Position numbers and translations under genes: made by a program. Below the pieces are notes generated by a model that made no database searches, had not been told where the DNA came from, and saw only the letters and a program-made list of their open reading frames with translations. Positions 46,187-58,851 of a stretch of DNA of 64,000 nt are shown here, one piece after another (position 1 is the stretch's first letter; each line of letters starts with the position of its first letter). The DNA comes from Emmonsiellopsis sp. PD_33 (taxonomy: Eukaryota; Ascomycota; Eurotiomycetes; Onygenales; Ajellomycetaceae), in contig JANTQF010000180.1 in NCBI GenBank assembly GCA_032988165.1, positions 1-64,000 on the forward strand, written 5' to 3'.

Positions 46187-49100
46187 ATGGCTGAAAACCC
46201 GTTCACCTCTCTTACTCCGGCGCTCCGCCTCCATCCGTCCGGTCTACGAACTCCATCCCGCTCGCCCCCCCGTTCTCCTACCAGATCCCGATCCTGCTCT
46301 CCAGACCGAAGCCTCTCCCCCTATGCCTGCGCATCAGACCCATTACTCGCGAACCTCTCCCCAGATTCCACCCTCAGGGCGCTGTCAGCTACGGATGCGG
46401 TACGGACAAATGGCAAAGTCGCGGAGGATATTCTCTCCAAGGCAATTGCGCACGCTTCCGCCGCTGAAAGAGCCTTGGCTGTTCGCGCTGCTGTGATAGG
46501 GCAGAAACTTAGGGGCTGGCATACAGAGGTTTTGTCATGGAAGTGGCCGCAAAAGCGCGATGCAGGCCTGGGCAAAGGTTTCATTTCCCCGGGTACACAG
46601 CAGGGCGTTCGCACTGGTAATGGAACGGTCCCTCTGCCTAACAACCAAGAGAAATATCTGGGCTGCCTGCCCGCAGCTGTGGTGGAACAGCATGAGGAGA
46701 GAATAGATGAGATAAAGGCTGGGATGGAAATGCTAGATGTGGAGGAACTCAAAGAACACGTCCTCAACGCCCATATCCCTTCCCGTTCTCGACCCTCGTC
46801 CTCGGCCAGCACCTGGTCGACCAACATGAACACCCTCAGCTATGTGCAACTGAGCGATTTTACTGCGGTGATAACGGCTACCATCCTCCAGGCACTACCA
46901 GTCCTCTCCAAGCTGAATATTCTCCTCAATACTTGGGATGTCCGTCTCACCGTGCTACACCAAATCACCGGGCTACTGGATGGCCTGGGGAGTACAAAGA
47001 GAGACATTGATGCTGCGCTAGACCGATTGAAAACAGGATTGCTGCCCGATTCGGACGACCCCCTATTTTCCAAAACCTCGTTCAACGCTGCTCGTCACAA
47101 GCTGGAGAATAGGATATTAATTGTGGGGGGGAAGATGGATCGTATTCTTGATTCTCTCGAAGGTCATGATGATGCGCTACCCGACTCTTGGATAGATGAC
47201 ATGGAAGCTATCGAAGCCGGGTTTGCGACTTGGGCTTTTGAATCCGAAAAAATGGGCGCTGAAAATGAGTTTAGGAGGACTATCCCTCCTTCGCCTGTCG
47301 CACCACCCGTCGATGTCGAAAAATCGAAGGAGGCTGACCACGGAGCCTCGACTAAAGAGACCATACCTCGACAGATCGAAAACGATGGGGAATGCAAGGA
47401 ATCTACATTCCATGCGGTGGAAGAACCTATCGCGGATGTTGACGCTAAAGTCCATGATGCTTCCTCTACATCTCCTGGGGCAGAGAGCGGAAAGATAGCC
47501 CTAGTTGATAGGAAGGAAATTACTCCGGTACCAAGCGACGTTGAAGTGCCGCCCCCTTCGTCTACGAAGCCCATTTCTCCCACTCCGGAACCCAAACATG
47601 ACGAACAAACTAGTGGGTGCCACGACGCGCATCTCCAGCCTCAAAACGACGATGTATGCCCAAAATCGATACCGAATCGAGCCCCAAGTGACTCGGATAC
47701 CTCATCCCCCTTGCCATCCACCCCTACCGACTCCACCGTCGAGGAAGAAGAAATATCCACCCCGTCATCCACGGACAGCCCTAGTCCTGCGCCAAACCAG
47801 CAAAGCAGCGATTGTGTACCTGATTCATCGGCAGAGATGGCGAATGGCCATAATATGGAACATGAGTCCACGCCCGAACTTCCGAGCGCCTCAACACAAT
47901 TCAGACCAGGCAAAGCAGAACTATCAGAGGAACATTCGTCCTACATTGATGTCTCTCCCAAGTCCCCGCGCGTCGGCTTCCCTCCGCAGCCGGAAGCTTC
48001 CCCGAACCAGTCGAGCCCTTTCAATACCACTAACCAGTCAACATCCTCCCCCGCAACGACCGCCGACTTGAGTCCCCGGAAGCTAGCCAAAACTAGGCCG
48101 GAGCCATTGAGACTTGAGACTACCCCTAGCATATCCATTCGTCGGAACTCCGTAGCTTCTATTGGGTCCATCGGTTCCGGCTATCTTTCATACGGCTCAA
48201 ACCCTGAGATTCAAGATGCCCAGATAGCCGAGTCTCATGGCAGCCCCATGGTAGTTGAATCTCCTGGTGGGTTTTTCAAATCCGGTTCAAAATCGCCTTG
48301 GTTTCGTGAGGGCGATGTTAGCCTGACACGCTCGAAAACTAAAGAGTCAGATGATCGCACCACTTCTACTCCTCGGCCGACTGTTCAACGAACTATGAGC
48401 CTGCCATTGGAGCGCTTTATGGACGACCAGCCCGAAGAGCCCCCCGAGATGGAGGAGCCCTTCGGATTGAAATCTTCGCCTGAAATCAGACGTGCATCCT
48501 CCGCTTCGATCGAAGTTTTACCTAAAACTCAATTACGCAGCATCATAGTTTCGAACAGAGCCAGCATGGGGCCCACAAATGAACAGAAACCAATTCCAAC
48601 TCTTCGCCGCACAGTTTCTAGCCTTGCTGTATCATCCTTAAACAGGATTAGCAATAGAGCGGCTGGATTGAACCCCAGACAATCATTCAGGGGTCCTCGC
48701 ATCTCGACCTCAATGGAGTCACTTCCGTCGACCGCAGAAGAACCAGACCCAGACCCAGAACCATCAATACAGGTTCCAGAAGAGAATGAGGAAAACACCA
48801 AAGCCCAAACCAACCCAGCGCCACCAATCGTACCGCGAAGGTCAAGCAAACGGCTTTCTAAGCTGCTCAACCCAGCCACGGTTGTGCCGACACAGAAACA
48901 GAGGAAGATACCCGCTGCTCTTCAAAGCCCTGCCTTCCCCAGAGGTACAGTCGGTAATTCATTGGCTTCGCCATCACTCAACACTCCCACCCGAACTCCC
49001 GAAGACCCCTTGGACGAAAAAATCAACTCTATTCTTACAACAATCCCTGCTCGAATCCACCTAGCATCAACCCCGGACAACAGTAATAACCCTCCCCGTG

Positions 49101-50074
49101 CTCGTGATCATCGCTATTCCACCCCTCCAAAGCGGGAGCGTTTACGTTCAGAGTCTCCTGTGCCTACTCGGAGCAATACGCCCACACCATCTCTGACCCT
49201 CACGCCCGCTTTTCGTCGTTCGAGGAGGTCCCATGCCCATCATGATGACGACTCCTCGGTAAGGCTCTATCATCTCCACCGTGGTGGAAAAGCAGCCCCA
49301 GTTAAACTTTTTGTGCGCTCGGTCGGCGAAGATGGAGAACGTGTCATGGTCCGGGTAGGGGGCGGATGGGCGGATTTGGGAGAATACCTTCGAGAATATG
49401 CCGTGCATCACGGCAGACGAAATGTCTCCGACGGGAAATTCGAAGTCCGCGGAATTCCCGACGTTAATACCTCCCCTAACTCACAAAGCAAACTTGCGCC
49501 GGTACCCACCAACGGCCGGTCGACTCCGATCTCCCGCCCAGGGTCCGCGTTCGACATCCGCCCTCCATCTTCACTTGCAGTCCGCAAAACCCGCCGTTCA
49601 ATGGTCGCAACCTCCGAACTCCCCTCCCTGACAACCGCAAATATCGAAAAGGCAACCGAAGGATCCGGCCCCTTATCATTCTTCTCCTCCACTCGTCGCA
49701 GACTTTCCGTCTCTTCCAACAACTCCGTCGCCGTCGCCTCCGCATATGGCGATTGTGGCCCATACGCTTCCACTCCACTGGGTCTTGCCGGACCAACCCC
49801 CAAGTCCCGACAGGTCTCAATGACTCCTGAAAGCGAGGCTTGGGTCGAAGACGTCATTGGTCGGGCGAGACGGACATCTGCAACACTCAGGCCGGAGCGA
49901 TCGTACGGAAACCTCAGACGCTTTCGCCCTGCTGTGCTGCAGGATGATGCTGTTCGCGATAGACTAGAGGGCAGTGTTGGTGGATCAGGCGGGCATCGGA
50001 GTGTGAGTGATACCCATGCAGCAGGCATGAATAAGCGTGTCTACCTGAAGGGGCTGGAGAGGAGCAGAGACTGA
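46187..50074 (+). CDS. KAR9: Kar9-family cortical protein with GAS2 domain
   Basis: Single long exon, 1295 aa. The first 350 residues fit the fungal KAR9 domain: RSLSPYACASDPLLANLSPD, SKAIAHASAAERALAVRAAV, LGCLPAAVVEQHEERIDEIK and HIPSRSRPSSS-type blocks. A long Ser/Pro-rich disordered middle follows. Near the C-terminus (about residues 1025-1085) is a GAS2-type microtubule-binding domain: PVKLFVRSVGEDGERVMVRV followed by GGGWADLGEYLREY. Yeast Kar9 links microtubule plus ends (through Bim1/EB1) to type V myosin for spindle orientation. The GAS2 extension is seen in filamentous fungal members and supports direct microtubule binding. Short SxIP-like motifs could recruit EB1, but I did not prove one. 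The assignment to Kar9 is by family pattern and is less certain than the GAS2 call. Confidence 0.8.
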   Translation: MAENPFTSLTPALRLHPSGLRTPSRSPPRSPTRSRSCSPDRSLSPYACASDPLLANLSPDSTLRALSATDAVRTNGKVAEDILSKAIAHASAAERALAVRAAVIGQKLRGWHTEVLSWKWPQKRDAGLGKGFISPGTQQGVRTGNGTVPLPNNQEKYLGCLPAAVVEQHEERIDEIKAGMEMLDVEELKEHVLNAHIPSRSRPSSSASTWSTNMNTLSYVQLSDFTAVITATILQALPVLSKLNILLNTWDVRLTVLHQITGLLDGLGSTKRDIDAALDRLKTGLLPDSDDPLFSKTSFNAARHKLENRILIVGGKMDRILDSLEGHDDALPDSWIDDMEAIEAGFATWAFESEKMGAENEFRRTIPPSPVAPPVDVEKSKEADHGASTKETIPRQIENDGECKESTFHAVEEPIADVDAKVHDASSTSPGAESGKIALVDRKEITPVPSDVEVPPPSSTKPISPTPEPKHDEQTSGCHDAHLQPQNDDVCPKSIPNRAPSDSDTSSPLPSTPTDSTVEEEEISTPSSTDSPSPAPNQQSSDCVPDSSAEMANGHNMEHESTPELPSASTQFRPGKAELSEEHSSYIDVSPKSPRVGFPPQPEASPNQSSPFNTTNQSTSSPATTADLSPRKLAKTRPEPLRLETTPSISIRRNSVASIGSIGSGYLSYGSNPEIQDAQIAESHGSPMVVESPGGFFKSGSKSPWFREGDVSLTRSKTKESDDRTTSTPRPTVQRTMSLPLERFMDDQPEEPPEMEEPFGLKSSPEIRRASSASIEVLPKTQLRSIIVSNRASMGPTNEQKPIPTLRRTVSSLAVSSLNRISNRAAGLNPRQSFRGPRISTSMESLPSTAEEPDPDPEPSIQVPEENEENTKAQTNPAPPIVPRRSSKRLSKLLNPATVVPTQKQRKIPAALQSPAFPRGTVGNSLASPSLNTPTRTPEDPLDEKINSILTTIPARIHLASTPDNSNNPPRARDHRYSTPPKRERLRSESPVPTRSNTPTPSLTLTPAFRRSRRSHAHHDDDSSVRLYHLHRGGKAAPVKLFVRSVGEDGERVMVRVGGGWADLGEYLREYAVHHGRRNVSDGKFEVRGIPDVNTSPNSQSKLAPVPTNGRSTPISRPGSAFDIRPPSSLAVRKTRRSMVATSELPSLTTANIEKATEGSGPLSFFSSTRRRLSVSSNNSVAVASAYGDCGPYASTPLGLAGPTPKSRQVSMTPESEAWVEDVIGRARRTSATLRPERSYGNLRRFRPAVLQDDAVRDRLEGSVGGSGGHRSVSDTHAAGMNKRVYLKGLERSRD

Positions 50075-51667
50075 TGTTTTTACTCCACGCTGAATGTCTT
50101 AAAAAGCAAGAGATGGGATTTATGTTATACGGATTTACTTGACCTGACTGAGATACCACCTACCTCTCCTATCTTCGATTTTTATTTCTTTTTTCCATTC
50201 ACCTCCGCTCTTCCCAACACATACACATACATATACCTCTTCTATCTCCTCGATCTATTTATCTTCCTACCTCTCCTTATTCTTGGCACCCTATCTCTCC
50301 TTCTCCTTTCGTTTTGGGCCCGAACTTTGGAGCATTACCAATACCCATATTTATCATCTTATTAAGTCCTATTCCCTATATCTATTGACCTAGCTCATTG
50401 CACAATTGGCGTTTTCGTTTTCATTTTCAGGTTTTGCGTTTTGCCTTTGATCTTTTTTACTATTTCGCCGTTTTTACCCGCACACGCAAGCAAGGGAGGT
50501 TATTTCATTTCATTTTCTCTTCCTTTATTTTTTTATTTTGCTATGTTCTTTTAATCTATCTCTTCAGGTCTTTTTTTTCTTTCTAGTTTTCAGTTTCCTT
50601 TCCTCTTATCTCCTGGTTGAGCCCTTTTTTTCGTTTCACGTGCATACTATTACCCGAGAAATTTAAATGATAGAGAAATATCTGCTTTATTACTGCATTT
50701 CATTATATTGTGATTGTTACTGATCTCTTTAATACGAACTTAACACGCGCAGCACGCCAGAAGTTTGTTTATCTTTATTGGCCTCCTGGGCCAGTTCTGA
50801 TATCATCCATGGATGTGAACAGCCCTAGCCAAACTTGGAACCTTTCCCCACAATCATGACGCCAAGACCCCCCGCGTCCAAACCGTCAAAAAACGTGGCA
50901 ACGTTACCATCTGGTCTACATCTACTTCTCCGCAAGATATCCAGGCTTTTTTGGTTCTTGTTCTAGGACTGCCGGCACTTTCTTTTACATTATGATGATG
51001 GCTGATGTTGTGACCGGTGTGGAAAGCGGGGACGGGTAGTACTTTTTTTTTTGCGGATGGGAGCTTTGGGTTTAACTTGCGGCTTGGGAAGAGGGTTATG
51101 GAGAACTTGAAGCAAGCAGTGAGAGGATCGTGGAACGGTTGGAATAAGCGGTTATTATACCCCTTTCTTTTCTTGTCCTTTTGAATGCTGATAAAATGAT
51201 CCAGACATTTAATGGACTAAGCAAGAGGGGAATCAATGGAGACCCTTGATGTGTTGAAAATCATCCAACGGTGACGGGTTGTGTCATTTGAGTTCCAACA
51301 AACTATCATCATTATATCGACAACCAAATCCCTCAACACCTCACAGTATCAAAACCTTAATTGGCTGTGCCCCCCGTTGATAGCAGGTTTACAGCATCTA
51401 ATATAACCAATCTGCGCTTTTGCTTGCTATTCTCAGAGTTCGGGTTGGGTCTGGGGATCCCAAACATGCAACGTCATTGTTACGTCTTCACACCGATGAT
51501 TGAGTTTACCGCGCCCTACCTCAGCTTGGATGACCGTTTTATGCCGTTTCTTGCCATCTATATATCCCATATTACGTCCTCTCCCAAGCTGGGGCTTCCT
51601 CCATATTCTTGTCATCTCTCGCCGTCTCAAATTTTTACCTATTACGGGTTACTTATAATAGCCCATC
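50075..51667. other. Intergenic region, Kar9-like to catalase, with possible stress elements
   Basis: About 1.6 kb. The left 600 bp is T/C-rich 3' flank. The right part is the catalase promoter and holds two STRE-like pentamers: CCCCT at 51160-51164 and AGGGG at 51226-51230. Their use by a stress regulator is speculative; such short words are expected by chance. Confidence 0.4.
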
Positions 51668-54049
51668 ATGACTAGCAAAGCAGCAGAAGGCCTCCGCAAA
51701 ATCCAACAAGTGACTCGGAATCTCTATCCCGGGGAACAAAAGATCGCAGACCTCGCCAAGGATACCGCTGACGTCCATGCACCGGGGCCTCATACCACCG
51801 ACCATGGCATGAAGGTCAGCAATACGGACAATTGGCTGAGGGTCAACAGTGAGAATCAGACTGGCCCTGCCCTTCTGGAAGATCAGGTTTCTCGTGAAAA
51901 GGTTTGCCACTTCCCCTATTCTAACCGATTGTTTACATTCTAAACTATGGGAGGTAGATCCATCGATTCGACCACGAGCGTATCCCAGAGCGAGTCGTGC
52001 ACGCTAGGGGAACGGGTGCCTTTGGTCATTTCAAGCTGTTCGAGAGCGCGGCAGATGTCACTTCTGCTGGTGTCTTGACTGATACGTCGCGAACTACTCC
52101 CGTGTTCGTCCGCTTTTCTACCGTCCAGGGTAGCAAGGGTAGCTTTGATACAGTCCGTGACGTTCGAGGGTTCGCCGTGAAGTTCTATACTGAGGAGGGC
52201 AATTGGGATCTTGTTGGCAATAATATTCCTGTGTTCTTCATTCAGGATGCTATTAAGTTTCCGGATATCAGTGCGCATTATATACCCGCCCCTCCCCCTG
52301 CTTTCTTTTCAAAAAAAAGTGATTAATAGTTCTAACACGAGATTAGTCCATGCTGTCAAGCCGGAGCCACACAACGAAGTCCCTCAAGGCCAAACGGCCC
52401 ATAACAACTTCTGGGACTTTGTTTACATGCACCCAGAAGCTACCCATATGTATATGTGGGCCATGTCCGACAGAGCTATCCCGCGGTCGTTCCGAATGAT
52501 GCAGGGCTTCGGCGTCAACACATTCGTCCTCGTGAACAAGGAAGGGAAGCGCCACTTCGTCAAGTTCCACTGGATGCCAGAACTCGGTGTCCGCTCACTC
52601 GTGCCCGACGAGACGTTCAAGCTGGGTGGCCAAGATCCAGACTTCCACCGCAAAGACCTGATGGAGGCCATCGACAACAAGGTCTACCCGAAATGGAAGT
52701 TTGGGATCCAGGTGCTTCCTGAGGAGAAAGAACATGATTTCGACTTTGATATTCTTGACGCGACCAAGATCTGGCCGGAACATCTGGTTCCTGTCCGATA
52801 TATTGGCGAATTGGAGCTGAATCGGAATGTGGACGAGTTCTTCCCACAAACTGAGCAGGTTGCCTTCTGTACCAGCCATATCGTTCCTGGTATTGAATTC
52901 TCCGACGACCCTCTTCTCCAAGGGCGCAACTTCTCCTATTTCGACACTCAAATCTCCCGTCTCGGCATCAACTGGGAAGAACTCCCCATCAACCGCCCCA
53001 TCTGCCCCGTCATGAACCACAACAGGGACGGCGCCATGCGCCACAAGATCACCCAAGGAACAGTAAACTACTGGCCAAACCGCTTCGAAGCCTGCCCACC
53101 AACCGCCCCCAAGGACGGCGGCTTCGTCACCTACCCGCAAAAGACATCAGGCATCAAGGAGCGCGCCGTCAGCAAGAAATTCCGCGAACACATCAACCAA
53201 GCCCAACTCTTCTACAACTCCCTCTCAAAATACGAACAACTCCACGTCCAAAAGGCCTTCTGCTTCGAGCTAGACCACTGCGACGATCCCATCGTCTACA
53301 AACGCATCGTCGAACGCCTCAGCGAAATCGACCTCCCCCTCGCCCAAGCCGTCTCCGCCAAAGTCGGCGCGCCAACCCCTAAATCCGCCCCCCGCCCCAA
53401 CCCAGGCCACAAGACCATCAACCTCAGCCAGGCAGAAATCAACACCCACCACCCCGCCCACCCGAGCATCGCAGGCCGGCGAATCGCCATCCTAATCGGC
53501 GACGGCTACGACCCCGTCGCCTTTGGCGCCGTCAAGGGCGCCATCACCGCCATGCGCGGCATCCCCTTCGTCATCGGCACCCGACGCACGGCCATCTTCG
53601 CCGACGGCGAGGACCGCAACACCGCCAAGGGCATCACTCCCGACCACAACTATATCGGCCAACAATCGACCCTGTACGACGCCACCTTCATCCCCGGCGG
53701 GTCGCACGTCAAGGAGCTGAGCACGATGGGTCCCTTCCGCCACTGGGTCGCGGAGCAGTTTGGCCACTTGAAGGCTATCGGGGCTACGGGGGAGGCGGTG
53801 GCGTTTGTCAAGGGGGTGCTGGCGAGCGTTGTGCCGGGGTTGCAGGTTGCGGGAGCGGAGGCGGCGGGGCCGGTTGATTTCTTTGGCTTGGTGACGTCGA
53901 CGAAGCTGCATGAGCCCGAGGGGTTGACGGAGGGGGTGAAGTTGGTGAAGGAGGCGACGGATTTCTTGGGGAAGTTTTTGTGGAATGTTTCGCAGCATCG
54001 GAATTATGAGAGGGAGATGAGGGGGTTGGCGGATGGGGTTGCGTTTTAG
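51668..54049 (+). CDS. Large-subunit monofunctional catalase (CatA-type)
   Basis: Three exons: 51668-51901, 51958-52270, 52347-54049; 749 aa. Catalytic His93 lies in RVVHARGTGAFGHF. The conserved Asn is in NWDLVGNNIPVFFIQDAIKF, and the proximal haem Tyr is in GRNFSYFDTQISRLG. RFSTVQGSKGSFDTVRDVRG is the family signature. Residues about 585-745 form the flavodoxin/DJ-1-like C-terminal domain found only in large-subunit (clade 2) catalases: GRRIAILIGDGYDPVAFGAV. There is no signal peptide, so it is probably cytosolic, like the spore-associated CatA enzymes of Aspergillus, rather than secreted CatB. It detoxifies hydrogen peroxide. An in-frame read-through upstream of exon 3 is intron. Confidence 0.95.
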
Positions 54050-54747
54050 GTAGGTAGGTAGGTAGGTAGGGTTTTGGGGTTTTTTTCTTTCTCTTCTTCT
54101 CGGTGTTCTAATGAAGTGTGAACTGGGTGGGGGAGGGATTGATGAAATTGATGAATCCATGGGTTCGATGATGGAATGAAAAGGGAGGATGAGAGATTGG
54201 ATCCTTTTCTCTATGATAATGTATGATATTGGCACTGAGGGATATTTTTTTTTGGCGGAGTAAAAAGCATTCGATATATAGCCTTGTATACAAATTGGAA
54301 ATCAAACAATTTGATCACGTTATGGAAGTGGAAAAGACGCCAAATATAAATTATCAAGATCATACCGCTCCAAAAAAAAGAGATACTAAAATGAGAGATC
54401 GCGACTAGCAGACAAGAGAGAGTAGTAATCGCGTTGGGGTATATTTCTGAACTCAAAAATTAAGATAAGAAGAGAAGAGGAGAGAGAGAGAAGAGAGAGG
54501 GAGGGGAAAAAATATCGCTAAGGTTTTCAGATCAAAATCAAAATAGAAAAATGGCAGGATCGGAGAGTTGGGTTTTGTGTCCGTTTTTCCAAATCCCCCC
54601 CAAAAAAGCAAAGAAGATATTAAAAAAAATCATAGACAGGAAGTAGAATAAATGCAGACACATGATATCAAACAGATACAAAATAGAATAGGAACTCCTC
54701 GTCATCAATCTCGTTATCATCCATTACCTTCCTTATTATATCCTCAT
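54050..54747. other. Convergent intergenic region with simple repeats
   Basis: About 700 bp of 3' flanks. It contains a GGTA microsatellite at about 54,048-54,070 just after the catalase stop, and a GA-rich run at about 54,466-54,507. No gene seen. Confidence 0.6.
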
Positions 54748-57700
54748 TCATGCCCATCGCCAAACAGGCCTCCACACATCGTCATACTCGACCATATCTT
54801 GTCGGATGCCCATGGCCATCCCCATTCCCATGCCATCACCCGTGGTTTTACTCCGATACAATCCTTGAGAATCCAGGGCCGTCATCGTATTTCCCGACGA
54901 TGACATGGAAATCGACGTGGGATCCATCCTTCCGCCGCCCCTGAGCAGCAAGTTGATCGCCGCGGTAACATCCAGCGACTCCCCCGTATCTGTACACTTG
55001 AGCGCCCATTTCGCATCTGCTTCGTTGAAGCCCAGCTCGGTGACCATCTTGTGCATGGCCATGTCGACGGGGTCGAGGATTTGTGAGGTATGTGTGGGAT
55101 AGCGGCCGCGGGAGATTTTCTCTTCGACGACAACTTCAGGAGAGCTTGGTTGGGGTGGTGAGTGATGTGAGTGTGGACTGTTTGAGGAAGTGGAGGGGGA
55201 GGAGGTTGAGGAAATCAAGGGCGGTGGGGTTGGCGAGGAGACGGAGAGAGTTGGGATGGATGGTGACGCCTCGGATACGATGGGTGTGTTTTGGATGCTG
55301 GAGTTGGTGCGAGGTTCGGGGGTTCTTCTTGTTGCGGGCATATTTAGATGCACTGGACGGTTGGGAACCGTTGTTGGCAGAGAGGGCACTGGAGGTGCAT
55401 CTAGAGCAACAGTGCGGGTGCCGTCCAGTCTGTATATCACGGTAGAGAATTGAGAGATGGGTCTTTCGTCGGTAAAGGCCGCACCGCCTGAAGGGATATC
55501 TGAGCCAATACTCATGTCAGAATCTTGCGATTCCTTGCGTTTTCGGCGGAGTTCAGCGGCGAATTGTCGACGACGCTTAATGCCGTCAGGAACTGAAGAT
55601 AAGGTTTCTGGGCCGGCTTGGGCGATGTTCTTTGGGCTTGGGCTTCGAGAGTTGTGACCCGACAAGTGGGATCCAGGCGTACCCGAGGACATAGGCGTCT
55701 CGATATTCGAAATTCTGGCTTCATACACTTGGGAGACCGCTTCCTTTAGGAATAATCTAGGAGGACTAGTTGGAGTCTGGCTTGGGCTTGTCCACGTCGT
55801 CCACCCATTAGACTGTGCTCTAGAGAATAATGTTTCGATGGGTGAATCGGCATTGATGCTGATGAGTGCAAGGATGGCTGAGGGCCCGAGGGTCAAGAGG
55901 TACTGAGTCCAGCGTTCTGTCGTTGTACGTTAATAGCTGACCTAAAAATTAGGAGCAGAAGATATGCGCATGGAATTCTTACCTATTAGAGCCTCCTCTT
56001 GGGCAACATCGCCAACTTTCACCTCAAATCCCTCGAACACCCCAAACTGACGAGCTTCCTTGCATTTGCCATGGAATACCTGCAAGAGCACCCCTAAGCA
56101 GGTCCAAATTTCCATCATATCGTACAACTCCGTCGATGATAGGCCTCCATGGTTACCCTTGGCAAAGCCAGGGGGCGCATCGAAGAGCACACTGTTGACA
56201 CCAAAGGGGTATTGAAGGAGCATGCTTGTGCCTCGACTTTCATTCTCAGCAACATGTCCACCATTAAGCCAGTCTGCCTGAGCAGTGACATCGTCTTCGC
56301 GGCCCTTTCCACAGCCGAAAAGCTTGCAAAATGTCCACACCCTCCAGAATGCATCGTCGATCTCGTTGCAGCGAACCTCATCCAAGCCTGCCAAAGCTCT
56401 AGCCGTATCCGGTCGGAGGAAGGACTCGCAGCGGACGAGGATGAGGGATTTCAAAGCGACCATCGTGAAAAGGTCCCGAGTGTAGTGTTGAATGTATAGG
56501 TTTGGGGTGTACTCTGGAACTGGCATGTCAATCTCTGCGGCTTCATGCTCGGTTTCCCAAGGTGGGCTTATCTCGCGCAGCTCCCACGCTGCGGGGGACA
56601 TGCGGAACAATGTATCCTTGATAAGAGACAAGGCATGCTCCTTGAAGACACGATAGAATCCGCGGTTAATAGCGGCTAGGTTAAATAAATCCTCGAGATT
56701 ATCGATTTTCTGCATAATCCCGTAGATGATGCTGGCCGCTACGGCGCTGGGGATCTCGTGGGTGAGCATCTCTTTCGACCCCACCGCATTACTCGGGCGG
56801 GCGGGTGAAGAAGCATCGCTGGCATCAAGCTCAAAGACCGGAGGCTGCTCGGGTGCCGGGGTGGTATTATTTGTAGGAGGCTCAGGCTGCGCCGACAGAC
56901 GGTCAAGTCTATCGAGTGCAGCCATGATGCGCTCTTTGGGGCTGGAGGGGTTGGTGCTGCGGTCTGCTGGAGACTCCATCACAACGCTAAGATGCACAGG
57001 CGCCGAATCGTTCTTGGCGCCGAGCTGGGTTCGGAGTCGAGGCAGTCGGAGCCGAAGATTGCGTTCTCCTGCAGCTTTGCGGCCCTTGACGAACGAAGGC
57101 AGACGGGTTGTCTTTTCCACAGGCTTTGCATCGTCCTTTTCACCCGACGGGACGTGAGGTGCCAGCGTCGCTGGTGGTTGCGGCTGCGCCTTGTCCTTGG
57201 CTTCAGTTGGCTCCACGATGCTCGGTGTCACCTTGATCGACTCTCGGCCGCTCCAGCTCTTCTTCGACGACACCGAAAATGATGCGTGAATTTTCGTCGC
57301 CTCCGGTGACTGTGTTGTGGTCCAAGCTGGAGACACTATTGAATGCGAATCGGATCTTCTGAAATATGAAAGTGGTTTGGCCGACTTGAGTGGGCTATCA
57401 TGCGACTTTATTGTGAAATAGCGAGTGCGCGGTCTCTCGTTCCCGGTATTATCAGCGGTACTGGATAGTGCTGATAGCTTTTCCTCCAACTCCTGCGTTG
57501 CCTTTCGGAGAGAAGGGGATCTCGATTTCGATTTCGATTTGGTCCGTTTCTTGGATAAGCCACGGTGTAAACCTGACCGTCGGAATGCCTCATCCAAAAT
57601 ATCGAGGTCAGAGGGTCGTGGATTCGCTGGGAGGAATTTGGGTTGGCTTGCCGGCTGGATGAGCCTTCCACCATAACGAGCGGTACTCATCGGCGCTGAT

Positions 57701-58851
57701 GTACGGCGGATCGAAAGGGGAGGTACTTTAATCGTTGGTTCGGGAGGTAGAGGCTTGTTTCTTAACTGCTTCATGCTGTGTTTCTTCTTGAAAGTAGGGT
57801 TCCGCTTCAGATCTGGATCATCGTCGAATACGCCCGCTGATATGGGGGATATTAACGAATAAGCCCGGCTTCTTACCGAGCCAGCTTCAGCATCCAAGGT
57901 GGTGTGTTTCGGAGAGATGTCAGTGGAGTATATACTCGATCTGGAGGAGGATGGGCTATTGGGTAAAGAAACGCTTCTGGTACACTCTGACGAACTAGCC
58001 GAGTCACCACTCTTTTGAGTTTGCGTCAAAGATGGAGAGGTTTCAGTCTTTAGAACTTTGTCAAAGGTAGGGGGGGCGAAGAATCGTCGAGGCTGGGGCA
58101 TGTCAATGGACAAAGGTGAAACTATGGATAACCCGGCAACGGATGTCTTGTCATCATTCGCTGGAGAGACAGGTCGATTATGGAAAAGACTGAGAATAGG
58201 TGATACTGTCCCGCTGGTGAACGTGGCAGAAAAGTCCTGGGGTGTCTCGATATCGGAAATTTTAGAATCTGACCGATTTCGCCCGTGGGGCACCGGTGGT
58301 GGACTGGTATCAGAGGTCGAAGAGTGGCTGGGGTGCGAGTTTTGGATTTGGTCTGTTTTTGTCAACTCATAATACTCTCCTGAAGGTCCGTTCACAGGTG
58401 CTGCCACAGCATATGCAGAGTTCAATGCCTTTGTCCTTTTGTCAGGAGTAGGTGACCACGGTGTAACCTCCTGGGGGGAACGAACACTCTCCAAAGCATG
58501 GGCATCAGGTAACCCAGGTGAATCCTGCTTCTGAGCCCATTCAAATGAGGAATCAATTGGCGAATGAGGAGGGAGAAGTGGTCTGTCCGTGGCCGAATGC
58601 GGTTGGATGATATCACCAACCATGCCAGTAGACACGGATTTCGGTAAATCAACCGACTTGCTCTTGCCCATCCTTATTGCGCGAAGTCCATATTTCGGCT
58701 TCGTCGTCGTTGGCGAGCCATCTGTCGAGCGAATATACTGACGCATAGGCCATTTCACCTGCAGAGACGGCAGTTGGTACCGCACCTTTCGCTCCTTCGT
58801 CTTCCCCTCGAGGGGCGGGAAATGGTTTGTTGGTAGAAGGTTGAACGACAT
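54748..58851 (-). CDS. Large F-box-like protein with C-terminal UBA-like domain
   Basis: Two exons: 58851-55983 and 55916-54748 (intron 66 nt, GTAAGA...CAG); 1345 aa. Splicing joins QEEALI to ERWTQYLLTLGPSAILALIS. The first 690 residues are disordered, Ser/Pro-rich with basic patches. At about 695-750 is an F-box-like helical segment (MQKIDNLEDLFNLAAINRGF, then YRVFKEHAL). A conserved region follows (RCESFLRPDTARALAGLDEV, DAFWRVWTFCKLFGCGKGRE). Near the C-terminus (about 1237-1285) is a UBA-like three-helix motif: MAMHKMVTELGFNEADAKWA. F-box plus ubiquitin-binding suggests a role in ubiquitin signalling, but no known gene name fits. I recognise it only as a conserved protein of filamentous ascomycetes. 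The domain calls rest on pattern, not alignment. Confidence 0.75.

Noticed and set aside
52271..52346. Coding read-through upstream of catalase exon 3
   Set aside because: The segment is an intron (donor GTGCGC, acceptor TAG); splicing rebuilds FPDIIHAVKPEPHNE.
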